A stretch of DNA of 51,239 bases from Mycolicibacterium rhodesiae JS60 (GTDB lineage Bacteria; Actinomycetota; Actinomycetes; Mycobacteriales; Mycobacteriaceae). The stretch covers positions 1 through 51,239 of the forward strand of contig AGIQ01000016.1 in assembly GCA_000230935.2 (NCBI GenBank). Direction: 5' to 3'. The translations under genes and the position numbers were made by a program. The notes under the pieces are model-generated. The model made no database searches, was not told the origin of the DNA, and saw nothing but the letters and a program-made list of their open reading frames with translations. Shown here one piece after another: positions 22,288 through 30,895 of the stretch; the stretch's first letter is position 1; every line of letters begins with the position of its first letter.

Positions 22288-23109
22288 TCACTTCGTCGCG
22301 CTGACGTGACGCTGAACAGGGTGGACACCGGTGATCGCCGGCCCGAGGAAGCGCGCGGCCAATGTCGTGAACGCCTCGGGATCCCCCGTCGCCTCGAACA
22401 GCCGGGTCGCCGGCGGAGCCTCGTGAGGTCGCAGCAAGTCGTCCTCGGTCAGCACTTTCAGCAAGTCTTTGGCCGTCTCTTCGGCACTGGACACCAGCGT
22501 GACCGAATCCCCCATCGCCAGCTGAATCAGCCCGGACAGCAGCGGATAGTGTGTGCAGCCCAACACCAGCGTGTCGACCTGCGCGCGCTGCAGCGGCTCC
22601 AGGTATCCCTCGGCCAGGTTCAGTACCTGCCGTCCGCTGGTGACGCCACGCTCGACGAAGTCGACGAAGCGCGGGCACGCCACCGCCGTGATGTCGATGT
22701 CGCGGGCGGCGGCGAACGCATCCTGATAGGCCTGCGACGCGATGGTGGCCGCAGTGCCGATCACACCGATATGCCCGGTGCGAGTGGTGGCCACGGCCCG
22801 CCGCACCGCCGGCAGGATCACCTCGACGACGGGCACGTCGTAGCGTTCGCGCGCATCGCGAAGACAGGCCGACGACGCGGTGTTGCAGGCGATGACGAGA
22901 GCCTTCACCCCGCGCTCCACCAGGTCGTCGCCGATGGCCAGGGCGTGCGCCCGGACCTCCGGGATGGTCAGCGGGCCGTACGGGCCGTTGGCGGTGTCGC
23001 CGACATAGATGATGTCCTCGTCGGGCAGCTGATCGATGATCGAGCGAGCCACCGTCAGCCCGCCGACGCCGGAGTCGAAGATGCCGATCGGCGCGAAACG
23101 GTCGCTCAT
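22288..23109 (-). CDS. murI: Glutamate racemase
   Basis: This 273-residue protein has GIFDSGVGGLTV at the start, catalytic Cys75 in ACNTASS and Cys185 in GCTHYPLL. It converts L-glutamate to the D-glutamate needed for peptidoglycan. The ATG at 23109 overlaps the rhomboid stop (ATGA). The order rhomboid-murI-MBL hydrolase-rph-rdgB matches M. tuberculosis Rv1337-Rv1341. The C-terminal tail (HPVQRHVSATK) is slightly longer than the catalytic core needs. Confidence 0.96.
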   Translation of the reverse strand: MSDRFAPIGIFDSGVGGLTVARSIIDQLPDEDIIYVGDTANGPYGPLTIPEVRAHALAIGDDLVERGVKALVIACNTASSACLRDARERYDVPVVEVILPAVRRAVATTRTGHIGVIGTAATIASQAYQDAFAAARDIDITAVACPRFVDFVERGVTSGRQVLNLAEGYLEPLQRAQVDTLVLGCTHYPLLSGLIQLAMGDSVTLVSSAEETAKDLLKVLTEDDLLRPHEAPPATRLFEATGDPEAFTTLAARFLGPAITGVHPVQRHVSATK

Positions 23110-23768
23110 GAGGTCAGGCCGGGAAACTGGCCGGCCTTCTTCCGTTCGCGCGCCTTGCGTTCCGGACCGGACAGCCAATAAGCGGCGAGCACGCCGGCGA
23201 TCGCGCCGCACAGGTGTCCCTGCCAGGACACCCCGCCGCAGGTGTTCAGCTCGGGCAGCGCCCCCCACAGCACGCCGCCGTAGACGAACAGCACCACGAT
23301 CCCGGTGACGATCCACCAGATGTGCCGGGTGAAGAAGCCGAAGACCAACAGGAACGTCAGCCAGCCGAAGATCAGCCCGGAGGCGCCGATGTGGTTGGTC
23401 TCCAGCCCGCAGCCCACGTTGCCGATCACCCAGGTGCCGAATCCGCCGACGACCCAGATGATCGCGGTGGCCCAGACGAATCGCGCCATGCCGGTCAGCG
23501 TCACCAGGAAGCCGAGCACCAGGGCCGGCACGGTGTTGGCGGCCAGGTGCTGCCAGTTGGCGTGCAGAAACGGCGAGAAGACGATGCCCCACAGGCCGTC
23601 GGTCTCCAGTGGCCGGATGCCGTTGCGGTCCAGCGAGTGCCCCGAGAGCTGATCGATGAGTTCGATGACGTAGAGCACCGCCACGAACGAGAGGATGGTG
23701 GCGCCCCCGACCTTCCACGTGGCCGGTTTCTTCGGCTGCGGCGGAATGGTTGAGTACGGCTGGTTCAT
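23106..23768 (-). CDS. Rhomboid-family intramembrane serine protease
   Basis: This 220-residue protein has six membrane segments. The active-site serine lies in GASGLIFGWL and the histidine in GHLCGAIAGV; the HANWQHLAAN loop is also typical. Rhomboids cleave membrane-spanning substrates within the lipid bilayer. The start ATG (23768, MNQPYSTIPP) is preceded by GGAG at six bases. It lies between cysM and murI and corresponds in position to Rv1337. Natural substrates in mycobacteria are unknown. Confidence 0.9.
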   Translation of the reverse strand: MNQPYSTIPPQPKKPATWKVGGATILSFVAVLYVIELIDQLSGHSLDRNGIRPLETDGLWGIVFSPFLHANWQHLAANTVPALVLGFLVTLTGMARFVWATAIIWVVGGFGTWVIGNVGCGLETNHIGASGLIFGWLTFLLVFGFFTRHIWWIVTGIVVLFVYGGVLWGALPELNTCGGVSWQGHLCGAIAGVLAAYWLSGPERKARERKKAGQFPGLTS

Positions 23769-23790
23769 CTGTGTCTCCAAGCCTCCGCGT

Positions 23791-24762
23791 CTATGCCCAG
23801 AGCTGGCCTTCCAAAGCCTCTTCGGCTTCGTCCAGGCTACCGGCGTAGGCACCGGTGGACAGATACTTCCATCCGGCATCACACACGGTGAACGCGATAT
23901 CGGCCCGCTGACCAGCTTTGACGGCCTTGTCCGCCACGCCGAGCGCGGCGTGCAGGATGGCGCCGGTGGAGATGCCGGCGAAGATCCCTTCGACCTGGAT
24001 CAGCTCGCGGGTTCGCCGCAATGCGTCGTGTGAGCTGACCGAGAAGCGGGTGGTCAGCACCTCGGGGTCATAGAGCTCGGGGATGAAGCCCTCGTCAATG
24101 TTGCGCAGCGCATAGACGCCTTCGCCGTAGCGCGGCTCGGCGGCGACGATCGCAATGTCGGGGACGTGTTCACGCAAATAGCGGCCAACTCCCATTAACG
24201 TGCCCGTCGTACCCAGCCCGCCGACGAAATGGGTGATCTCGGGCAGGTCTTTGAGCAGTTCCGGACCGGTGCCGAAGTAGTGCGCGTCGGCGTTGGCCGG
24301 GTTGCCGTACTGGTAGAGCATCACCCAGTCGGGGTGCTCGGCGGCCAATTCCTTGGCGCGGGCCACCGCGGTGTTCGAGCCGCCCTCGGCGGGCGAATCG
24401 ATGATCTGCGCGCCGTAGAGCTCGAGGATCTGCCTGCGCTCGATCGAGGTGTTCTCCGGCATCACGCAGATCAGCCGGTAGCCCTTCAGCAGCGCGGCCA
24501 TCGCCAGCGAGATGCCGGTGTTGCCACTGGTCGGTTCGAGGATGGTCGTCCCGGGTGTGAGCAGTCCGTCGCGCTCGGCCTGCTCGATCATCCGCAACGC
24601 GGGCCGGTCCTTGATGGATCCGGTCGGGTTGCGGTCCTCGAGTTTGGCCCACAACCGCACGTGCAATCCGTCGCCGGTGTCGTCCCAGCGCGGCGACAGC
24701 CGCGGCAACCCGACCAGCGGCGTGTCGCCGACCGCCTGGATCAACGAGCCGTAGCGGGTCAA
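23791..24762 (-). CDS. cysM: O-phosphoserine sulfhydrylase CysM
   Basis: This 323-residue PLP enzyme has the schiff-base Lys51 in NPTGSIKDRP and SGNTG at about 79-83. It adds the sulfur of CysO thiocarboxylate to O-phosphoserine (through aminoacrylate) to make CysO-cysteine, from which Mec releases cysteine. It starts at TTG 24762, overlapping the cysO stop as TTGA, so the two are translationally coupled. This pathway is thought to work under oxidative stress, when the ordinary CysK route is less suited. The length equals the M. tuberculosis enzyme (Rv1336). Confidence 0.95.
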   Translation of the reverse strand: MTRYGSLIQAVGDTPLVGLPRLSPRWDDTGDGLHVRLWAKLEDRNPTGSIKDRPALRMIEQAERDGLLTPGTTILEPTSGNTGISLAMAALLKGYRLICVMPENTSIERRQILELYGAQIIDSPAEGGSNTAVARAKELAAEHPDWVMLYQYGNPANADAHYFGTGPELLKDLPEITHFVGGLGTTGTLMGVGRYLREHVPDIAIVAAEPRYGEGVYALRNIDEGFIPELYDPEVLTTRFSVSSHDALRRTRELIQVEGIFAGISTGAILHAALGVADKAVKAGQRADIAFTVCDAGWKYLSTGAYAGSLDEAEEALEGQLWA

Positions 24763-25037
24763 TTCGCCCCGCCTGCCACGGCGGGCAGGATCGTCACCGA
24801 ATCACCCTCGCCGATCTCGGTGGCCAGCCCACCCGAGAAGCGGACGTCCTCGTCGTTGACGTAGATGTTCACGAACCGGTTCAGCTGGCCGCCGTCGACC
24901 AACCGCTCGGAGATCCCGGAGTAGTTGACCTCCAGGTCGGCGATCACGGCCGCCAGCGTGGCGCCGTCGGCGCGGACACGCTTCTCGCCGCCGGTGTGGG
25001 TGCGCAGGATGGTGGGGATGGACACCTCAACGGACAT
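24759..25037 (-). CDS. cysO: Sulfur carrier protein CysO
   Basis: This 92-residue ubiquitin-like protein (ThiS/MoaD fold) has VSIPTILRTHTGGEKRV, YSGISERL, FVNIYVNDEDVRF and SVTILPAVAGG. Its last residues are Gly-Gly-Ala-Asn rather than the Gly-Gly end of M. tuberculosis CysO. The thiocarboxylate must be made on the second Gly, so Ala-Asn would have to be removed first, most simply by the adjacent JAMM protease. AAGG lies six bases upstream of the ATG. It is encoded between mec and cysM, as expected. Confidence 0.94.
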   Translation of the reverse strand: MSVEVSIPTILRTHTGGEKRVRADGATLAAVIADLEVNYSGISERLVDGGQLNRFVNIYVNDEDVRFSGGLATEIGEGDSVTILPAVAGGAN

Positions 25038-25048
25038 GGCTCGCCTTT

Positions 25049-25462
25049 CTAGTACTGCTCGACGATCGTGACGGGTTCTTCGGTGACTACCCCGTCGACG
25101 ATCCGGTAGCTGCGCAGTTCGTGCTCAACGGGATCGCGGGTGGAGACCAGGACGTAGTGCGCATCGGGCTCTTGCGCCAACGAGATGTCGGTGCGGCTGG
25201 GATACGGCTCGGTGGCGGTGTGTGAGTGGTAGACGACGACGGGTACCTCGCCGGCCGCCTCCATCGCCCGATGCACCCGGAGTTGCTCCATGGAGTCGAA
25301 TCGGTAGAACGTCGGCGACCGCTCGGCGTTCAGCATCGCGATGTGCCGCTCCGGACGGTCGGACCCCTCCGGCCCGGCCAGGAGCCCGCACGCCTCATCG
25401 GGATGGTCGGCCCTGGCGTGGGCGACCATGGCGTCGACCAGGTCGGCACGGATCACCAACAC
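25049..25462 (-). CDS. mec: JAMM-type CysO-cysteine peptidase Mec
   Basis: This 137-residue metalloprotease has Glu23 (DEACGLLAG) and the zinc motif HSH-x7-PSxxD with His79, His81 and Asp92. It releases cysteine from CysO-cysteine by hydrolysing the isopeptide-like bond at the CysO C-terminus. Because CysO here carries two additional C-terminal residues, Mec may also perform the initial trimming (inference). The GTG start at 25462 is preceded by AGGAGG at 10 bases. It is 11 bases from cysO. Confidence 0.93.
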   Translation of the reverse strand: MLVIRADLVDAMVAHARADHPDEACGLLAGPEGSDRPERHIAMLNAERSPTFYRFDSMEQLRVHRAMEAAGEVPVVVYHSHTATEPYPSRTDISLAQEPDAHYVLVSTRDPVEHELRSYRIVDGVVTEEPVTIVEQY

Positions 25463-25488
25463 GGCGGGGGTTCCTCCTGCAATACGGC

Positions 25489-26547
25489 TCAGCGGGCAGA
25501 TGCGTCGAACGCACCGGGCAACACGTCGCGGTAGGTCGGTATTCCGGCCGCCGACTCGGCGGCCAGCACAGCGACCAGCACCGCACGCGCCAAACAGTCT
25601 GCCGCGGCCGCGCCCAGCCTCGCGAGCGGCTTGGTCTCCGGCAGCATCTGCGTCGGGGTGCCCGCGTCCGGCTCGAGATCGACGGCACCGGTGGCCAACG
25701 CGAAGACGGTGTCCCCGTCCAGCGGGGTGTGAGCCGGGCGGATGGTGTGCGCCAGGCCGTCCTGTGCGGCCACCGCCAAGCGTCGGCACGCCGCCGGCGA
25801 GAGCGCCGCGTCGGTGGCGACGACAGCGATCGTGGTGTTCAGCGGACCGGACTCGGCATCGAGGGCGGCGAGCTCGGCGACCTGTTCGGCGGGCGGGGTG
25901 ACCAGCCCGAACTCCCTGACCAGATGGCTCATCCAGGGCAGTCCGGTGGCCGGGTCGATGACGTTGCCCGCGCTGTTGACGACGACGATCGCGCCGACGG
26001 TCACGCCGGAGTCGAGTGTCATCGACGCGGTGCCGACGCCGCCCTTGAGCACCGCGGCGCGCGCACCGATACCCGCGCCGACGGTGCCGACCGCCACGTC
26101 GACGCCGGCCGACTGTGCGGCGGAATAGCCGAAGTCTGCGGTCGGCCGGCATGCCCAGCTGCCGACCGGAAGATCAAAAATCACCGCGGCCGGAACGATC
26201 GGGACCAGCCCGCCTTCCATCGCCACCCCGCGACCCTGCTGCTCCAGCCAGGTCATCACCCCGTCGGCGGCGGCCAGCCCGTAAGCGCTGCCGCCGGTGA
26301 GCACGACCGCATCGACGTGCCGGACGCTGTTGGACGGGTCCAGCAGGTCAGTCTCGCGGCTACCGGGCGCACCGCCCCGCACGTCGACGGCGCCGACCGT
26401 CCCCGGCGGCGCGACGATCACGGTGGTGCCGCAGGCCCAGCCCGACCCCAGCGTCGCGTCGGCGTCGAGCAGGCCGTGGTGACCGACCAGGATGCCGCCG
26501 ACGTCGGTGATGGAGCCGCTCATCGGATGGGCTTGCGCTGTGCTCAT
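25489..26547 (-). CDS. P1-family (DmpA/NylC-like) self-processing peptidase
   Basis: This 352-residue protein matches Rv1333 and the DmpA family: GSITDVGGILVGH, GAVDVRGGAPGSRETDLL, LTGGSAYGLAAADGV, TVGAGIGA and later GGVGTASMTLDSGVTVGAI. P1 peptidases are made as one chain and cut themselves to expose an N-terminal Thr/Ser nucleophile; the catalytic residue is not certain in this subgroup. Substrates range from N-terminal amino acids of peptides to cyclic amides. The ATG at 26547 overlaps the DUF2017 stop (ATGA). Location is probably cytoplasmic, as there is no signal peptide. Confidence 0.86.
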   Translation of the reverse strand: MSTAQAHPMSGSITDVGGILVGHHGLLDADATLGSGWACGTTVIVAPPGTVGAVDVRGGAPGSRETDLLDPSNSVRHVDAVVLTGGSAYGLAAADGVMTWLEQQGRGVAMEGGLVPIVPAAVIFDLPVGSWACRPTADFGYSAAQSAGVDVAVGTVGAGIGARAAVLKGGVGTASMTLDSGVTVGAIVVVNSAGNVIDPATGLPWMSHLVREFGLVTPPAEQVAELAALDAESGPLNTTIAVVATDAALSPAACRRLAVAAQDGLAHTIRPAHTPLDGDTVFALATGAVDLEPDAGTPTQMLPETKPLARLGAAAADCLARAVLVAVLAAESAAGIPTYRDVLPGAFDASAR

Positions 26548-27131
26548 CTGATGGGCTTGCCCATCAGCCCCAGCACCAGATACTCCTGCAGCACCGTCAG
26601 CCATTGATACACGTCGAGATGCCCGGCCAGCGGATGGTCGGCGGGCAACCGATCGGGGCCCTCCGGGCCGATGTCGAGCATCGCGCCCAGCGCCAACCGA
26701 ACGTCGTTGATCGCGGAGATCCAGGCGTTTGCGTCGTCCTCGGTGATTTCGAACCGGCCCCCGCCATCGGGCAACGTGTCCAAAACACGTTGTGCCGCAG
26801 CCTTTTTAGCGTCGATGATGTCCGGCTCGTGCAGGCTTCGCAGCGCGCCGTTGAGGCTTTCGGCGGCCGCCGACCCCGCCGGATGATCGCGCTGCGGTTT
26901 GTAGAAGTCGGGCAGCAGCCGCCGCATCGTGGAGTCTTCGGGCGGCTGGGAGTTGCCGGCGCGGATACCGGTGATCTGCTCCAGCGGATCCGATGGCGTC
27001 GCGGCCTCCCGCTCGTCGAGCATGCCCTGCACCGAGGACACCATGTTCTTCAGCAGCGCCGCTTCGTGCGGGGCCAGCGCCGAACGGAAACGTGGACCCT
27101 CAGCGGTGTCGACCCGCTTCCATTTGCGCAC
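26544..27131 (-). CDS. DUF2017 protein (Rv1332-like)
   Basis: This 195-residue soluble protein starts at GTG 27131 (VRKWKRVDT). It shows the DUF2017 pattern (FRSALAPHEAALLKNMVSSV; LLPDFYKPQRD; TEDDANAWISAINDVRLALG; YQWLTVLQEYLVLGLM). It follows clpS by only four bases and is conserved in that place across actinobacteria, suggesting a link to ClpS/ClpC-dependent proteolysis, but no function has been established. Its 3' end overlaps the P1 peptidase gene by ATGA. Confidence 0.88.
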   Translation of the reverse strand: MRKWKRVDTAEGPRFRSALAPHEAALLKNMVSSVQGMLDEREAATPSDPLEQITGIRAGNSQPPEDSTMRRLLPDFYKPQRDHPAGSAAAESLNGALRSLHEPDIIDAKKAAAQRVLDTLPDGGGRFEITEDDANAWISAINDVRLALGAMLDIGPEGPDRLPADHPLAGHLDVYQWLTVLQEYLVLGLMGKPIR

Positions 27132-27135
27132 GCGC

Positions 27136-27441
27136 TCAGCGGTCCTGCTGCATGGTTGCCCACAATCCGGCGGCATGCAGCTTGGACACGTCTACTTCCA
27201 TGGACTCCCGGCTACCCGCCGACACAACCGCCTTGCCTTCGTTGTGAACCTGCAGCATGAGCTTGGTCGCGTGCGGTTCGCTGTAGCCGAAGAGCTTCTG
27301 GAACACGTAGGTCACATAGTTCATCAGGTTGACGGGATCGTCCCAGACGATCGTCACCCAGGGGTTGTCCAGGGCACCGACGGTTTCCGTCTGTTGCTGT
27401 CGTGCGGCGTCCGGTCGGGTCGGAGCTGCTTGCGAGCCCAT
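27136..27441 (-). CDS. clpS: ATP-dependent Clp protease adaptor ClpS
   Basis: This 101-residue protein has the ClpS core VTIVWDDPVNLMNYVTYVFQKLF and HATKLMLQVHNEGKAVV (no stretch over 20 residues is unusual). ClpS docks on ClpC/ClpA and delivers substrates carrying N-degrons. The N-terminal extension is short and disordered. It is transcribed divergently from pncB and leads the DUF2017-P1-mec-cysO-cysM run. Confidence 0.93.
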   Translation of the reverse strand: MGSQAAPTRPDAARQQQTETVGALDNPWVTIVWDDPVNLMNYVTYVFQKLFGYSEPHATKLMLQVHNEGKAVVSAGSRESMEVDVSKLHAAGLWATMQQDR

Positions 27442-27507
27442 GCGGACAAGGATAGCGAGCCGGTTAAGTGCCTTTCCAGCCCGTGGGGCGGCCGATACCG
27501 TTGCGCT

Positions 27508-28797
27508 GTGACCGCCGCCCTGCTGACGGACAAGTACGAGCTGACGATGCTGGCCGCCGCGCTGCGCGACGGGTCGGCCGGCCGCACGACCACATTCGAA
27601 GCGTTCGCCCGACGGCTGCCCGACGGCCGCCGGTACGGCGTGGTGGCCGGGACCGGGCGGTTCCTGGAAGCCTTGAGCGAGTTCATCTTCGACGACGAGG
27701 CGCTGGCAGCCCTGGAGTCGTTCCTCGACACCGCGACCCTGGACTACCTTCGGGACTTCCGCTTCACCGGTGATATCGACGGCTACGCCGAGGGCGAGCT
27801 GTACTTCCCCGGTTCTCCGGTTCTGTCGGTCACCGGCACCTTCGCCGAGTGCGTGTTGCTGGAGACGCTGGCGCTGTCGATCCTCAACCATGACACCGCG
27901 ATCGCCTCGGCGGCCGCCCGGATGGTCAGCGCCGCAGCCGACCGGACCCTGATCGAGATGGGGTCGCGGCGCACACATGAAATTGCCGCGGTCGCCTCGG
28001 CCCGGGCGGCCTACATCGCCGGCTTCACCGGGACGTCGAACCTGGAAGCCAATCGTCGCTACGGCATCCCGGCGCTGGGGACCAGTGCGCACGCGTTCAC
28101 CATGCTGCACACGACAGCAGATGGTCCGGACGAGAAGGCGGCGTTCCGCGCGCAGGTCGAGGCGCTGGGCGTCGGGACGACCCTGCTGGTCGACACCTAT
28201 GACGTGACGACCGGGGTGGCCAACGCGATCGCCGTCGCCGGAACCGAACTCGGCGCGGTGCGCATCGACTCCGGTGACCTGGGCGTGCTGGCGCGGCGGG
28301 TGCGCGCCCAGCTCAATGAGCTCGGGGCGAGCGGCACCAAGATCGTCGTCTCCGGCGATCTCGACGAGTTCTCGATCGCGTCGCTGCGCGCCGATCCCGT
28401 CAACAGCTATGGTGTCGGAACTTCAGTGGCCACCGGCTCCGGCGCCCCCACCGCCAGCATGGTCTACAAGCTCGTCGAAGTGGACGGCCTGCCGGTGGAA
28501 AAACGAAGCAGCCGCAAGGAATCCCACGGCGGACGGAAAGCCGCCCTGCGGCTGTCCCGGCCGACCGGCACGATCATCGAGGAGGTCGTCTACCCGGTGT
28601 CCGCACCACCCGAGGTGACCGAACCCGCGCGCGCACTGACGGTGCCGCTGGTCCGCGGCGGGCAGGTCGTGGCCGCACCCGACCTGGCGGCGGCGCGCGA
28701 TCTGGTGGCCAGCGGGCTGCGCAGCCTGCCGTGGGAGGGTCTGGCGCTGTCGCAGGGCGAGCCGGCGATCCCGACCCGCCAGGTGCCGATGCGGTGA
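27508..28797 (+). CDS. pncB: Nicotinate phosphoribosyltransferase
   Basis: This 429-residue protein starts at GTG 27508 and shows TDKYELTMLAAALRDG at the N-terminus, GTSNLEANRRYGIPALGTSAHAF (catalytic and substrate-binding region) and IDSGDLGVLARRVR. It converts nicotinate and PRPP to nicotinate mononucleotide with ATP hydrolysis, in NAD salvage. It is the counterpart of pncB1 (Rv1330c). Its stop overlaps the dinG GTG start (GTGA). Confidence 0.95.
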   Translation: MTAALLTDKYELTMLAAALRDGSAGRTTTFEAFARRLPDGRRYGVVAGTGRFLEALSEFIFDDEALAALESFLDTATLDYLRDFRFTGDIDGYAEGELYFPGSPVLSVTGTFAECVLLETLALSILNHDTAIASAAARMVSAAADRTLIEMGSRRTHEIAAVASARAAYIAGFTGTSNLEANRRYGIPALGTSAHAFTMLHTTADGPDEKAAFRAQVEALGVGTTLLVDTYDVTTGVANAIAVAGTELGAVRIDSGDLGVLARRVRAQLNELGASGTKIVVSGDLDEFSIASLRADPVNSYGVGTSVATGSGAPTASMVYKLVEVDGLPVEKRSSRKESHGGRKAALRLSRPTGTIIEEVVYPVSAPPEVTEPARALTVPLVRGGQVVAAPDLAAARDLVASGLRSLPWEGLALSQGEPAIPTRQVPMR

Positions 28798-30815
28798 ACG
28801 CGGACGATCTACCGCCGGTGACCGAGTTGCTGGCGACGGCGGTGGCAGCGCTGGGCGGCAACGAGCGGCCCGGACAGGTGCAGATGGCCGAAGCGGTGGC
28901 GGAGGCATTCGCCGGCAGGAAGCACCTGGCAGTGCAGGCCGGTACCGGAACCGGCAAGTCGCTCGCCTACCTCATCCCGGCCATCGCCCGGGCAGTCGCC
29001 GACGAGACCCCCGTCGTAGTGTCCACCGCGACCATCGCCCTGCAACGTCAGCTCGTCGACCGCGACCTGCCCCGCCTGGTCGACGCACTGGCCGCCGCGC
29101 TGCCCCGGCGCCCCAAATTCGCGCTCCTCAAAGGGCGGCGAAATTATCTGTGCTTGAACAAGATTCACAACGGCGGCGGCGAGGAGAACGCCGACGCCCC
29201 GCAAGAGGAACTGTTCGAGCCGGTCGCCGCGACCGCACTGGGCCGCGACGTCGCCCGGTTGACGGCATGGGCGTCGTCCACCGAGACCGGCGACCGTGAC
29301 GAACTCAGCCCCGGTGTGCCCGACCGGTCCTGGTCGCAGGTCAGCGTCTCGGCCCGGGAATGCCTCGGCATGGCGCGCTGCCCGTACGGCACCGACTGCT
29401 TCTCCGAACGGGCCCGCGGTGAAGCGGGGCGCGCCGAGATCATCGTCACCAACCACGCACTGCTGGCCATCGACGCGATCGCCGACGCCGCCGTACTGCC
29501 CGAGCACGAGTACCTGGTGGTCGACGAGGCCCACGAACTGGTGGACCGGGTGACGTCGGTGGCCACCGGCGAGTTGACCCCCGCCCCGCTCGGGGTGGCC
29601 ACCCGGCGGATCTCGCGGTTGGTCAGCCCACAGCTCGTCCAGCGGATGGAAGCGGCGGTGGCGACGTTCTCCTCGGCGATCCACGATGAGCAGCCCGGCC
29701 GGCTCGATTACCTCGACGACGAGCTGGCAACCTACGTGACGGCTCTGCGGGATGCGGCCACCGCCGCGCGCGGCGACATCGATCCCGCCCCCAAGGACCC
29801 GAAGGCCGCCGCGGCCCGCAGCGAGGCGATCGCGGCGCTGACCGAGATCGGCGACGCCGCCGCACGGGTGCTCGACTCGTTCGTGCCGGCGATCCCCGAC
29901 CGCACGGAGGTGGTGTGGCTGGACCACGAGGACGGATCGGCGGGCAGGAGCGGAGCGACCCGGGGATCGGGTGGCGGGAGTTTGCGTCCGGTGCTGCGGG
30001 TGGCGCCGCTGTCGGTGGCCGGACTACTGCGCACCCGGCTGTTCGAGAGCGCCACAACGGTTTTGACGTCGGCAACGCTGACGATCGGTGGCTCGTTCGA
30101 CGCGATGGCAGGCGCGTGGGGACTCGGCGACGGCCCCACGTGGACCGGCCTTGACGTCGGCTCCCCGTTCGAGCACGCCAAATCGGGCATACTCTACGTC
30201 GCCGCGCACCTACCCCCGCCCGGCCGCGACAGCTCCGGCAATACCGAACAGCTCGACGAGATCGCCGAGCTGATCGAGGCGGCCGGCGGCCGCACCCTCG
30301 GACTGTTCTCCTCGATGCGCGCCGCCAAGGCGGCCACCGAGGCGCTGCGGACACGGATCGGCACCCCGATCCTGTGTCAGGGCGACGACGGGACCGCGGC
30401 CCTGGTCGAGCGGTTTGCCGCCGATCCCGAGACGTCGTTGTTCGGCACCCTGTCGCTGTGGCAGGGCGTCGACGTGCCGGGCCCGTCGCTGTCGCTGGTT
30501 CTCATCGATCGCATCCCGTTCCCCCGCCCCGACGATCCCCTGCTGACCGCGCGCCAGCGGGCCGTCGCCGCCCGTGGCGGCAACGGGTTCATGAGTGTGG
30601 CCGCCGCGCACGCCGCGCTGCTGCTGGCCCAGGGAGCGGGCCGGCTGCTGCGCCGCTCCGACGACCGGGGTGTCGTCGCGGTGCTGGACTCGCGGATGGC
30701 CACCGCCCGGTATGGCGGTTATCTGCGTGCGTCACTGCCACCGTTCTGGGCGACGACCGACCCGGCCCGCGTCAAAGAAGCACTTCAGCGGTTACGCGGT
30801 GACGTCTCGTCGTGA
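28794..30815 (+). CDS. dinG: DinG-family Fe-S DNA helicase
   Basis: This 673-residue superfamily 2 helicase has Walker A GTGTGKS (50-56), a DEAH box (244-247) and four cysteines (NYLC; ARECLG; MARCPYG; TDCF) placed for a 4Fe-4S cluster as in XPD. The later motifs TSATLTIGGSFD and GTLSLWQGVDVPG are present. It unwinds DNA 5' to 3' in repair. The GTG at 28794 overlaps the pncB stop by four bases. It corresponds to Rv1329c; no LexA-type box was recognised in front. Confidence 0.93.
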   Translation: MNADDLPPVTELLATAVAALGGNERPGQVQMAEAVAEAFAGRKHLAVQAGTGTGKSLAYLIPAIARAVADETPVVVSTATIALQRQLVDRDLPRLVDALAAALPRRPKFALLKGRRNYLCLNKIHNGGGEENADAPQEELFEPVAATALGRDVARLTAWASSTETGDRDELSPGVPDRSWSQVSVSARECLGMARCPYGTDCFSERARGEAGRAEIIVTNHALLAIDAIADAAVLPEHEYLVVDEAHELVDRVTSVATGELTPAPLGVATRRISRLVSPQLVQRMEAAVATFSSAIHDEQPGRLDYLDDELATYVTALRDAATAARGDIDPAPKDPKAAAARSEAIAALTEIGDAAARVLDSFVPAIPDRTEVVWLDHEDGSAGRSGATRGSGGGSLRPVLRVAPLSVAGLLRTRLFESATTVLTSATLTIGGSFDAMAGAWGLGDGPTWTGLDVGSPFEHAKSGILYVAAHLPPPGRDSSGNTEQLDEIAELIEAAGGRTLGLFSSMRAAKAATEALRTRIGTPILCQGDDGTAALVERFAADPETSLFGTLSLWQGVDVPGPSLSLVLIDRIPFPRPDDPLLTARQRAVAARGGNGFMSVAAAHAALLLAQGAGRLLRRSDDRGVVAVLDSRMATARYGGYLRASLPPFWATTDPARVKEALQRLRGDVSS

Positions 30816-30895
30816 GTTGGGATCGGTAGTACCAGGCGCGCGGCACTATTGTGGGGACAATTTCGCGCACGCCGGTCTGACATAAGGGTGGCCTC

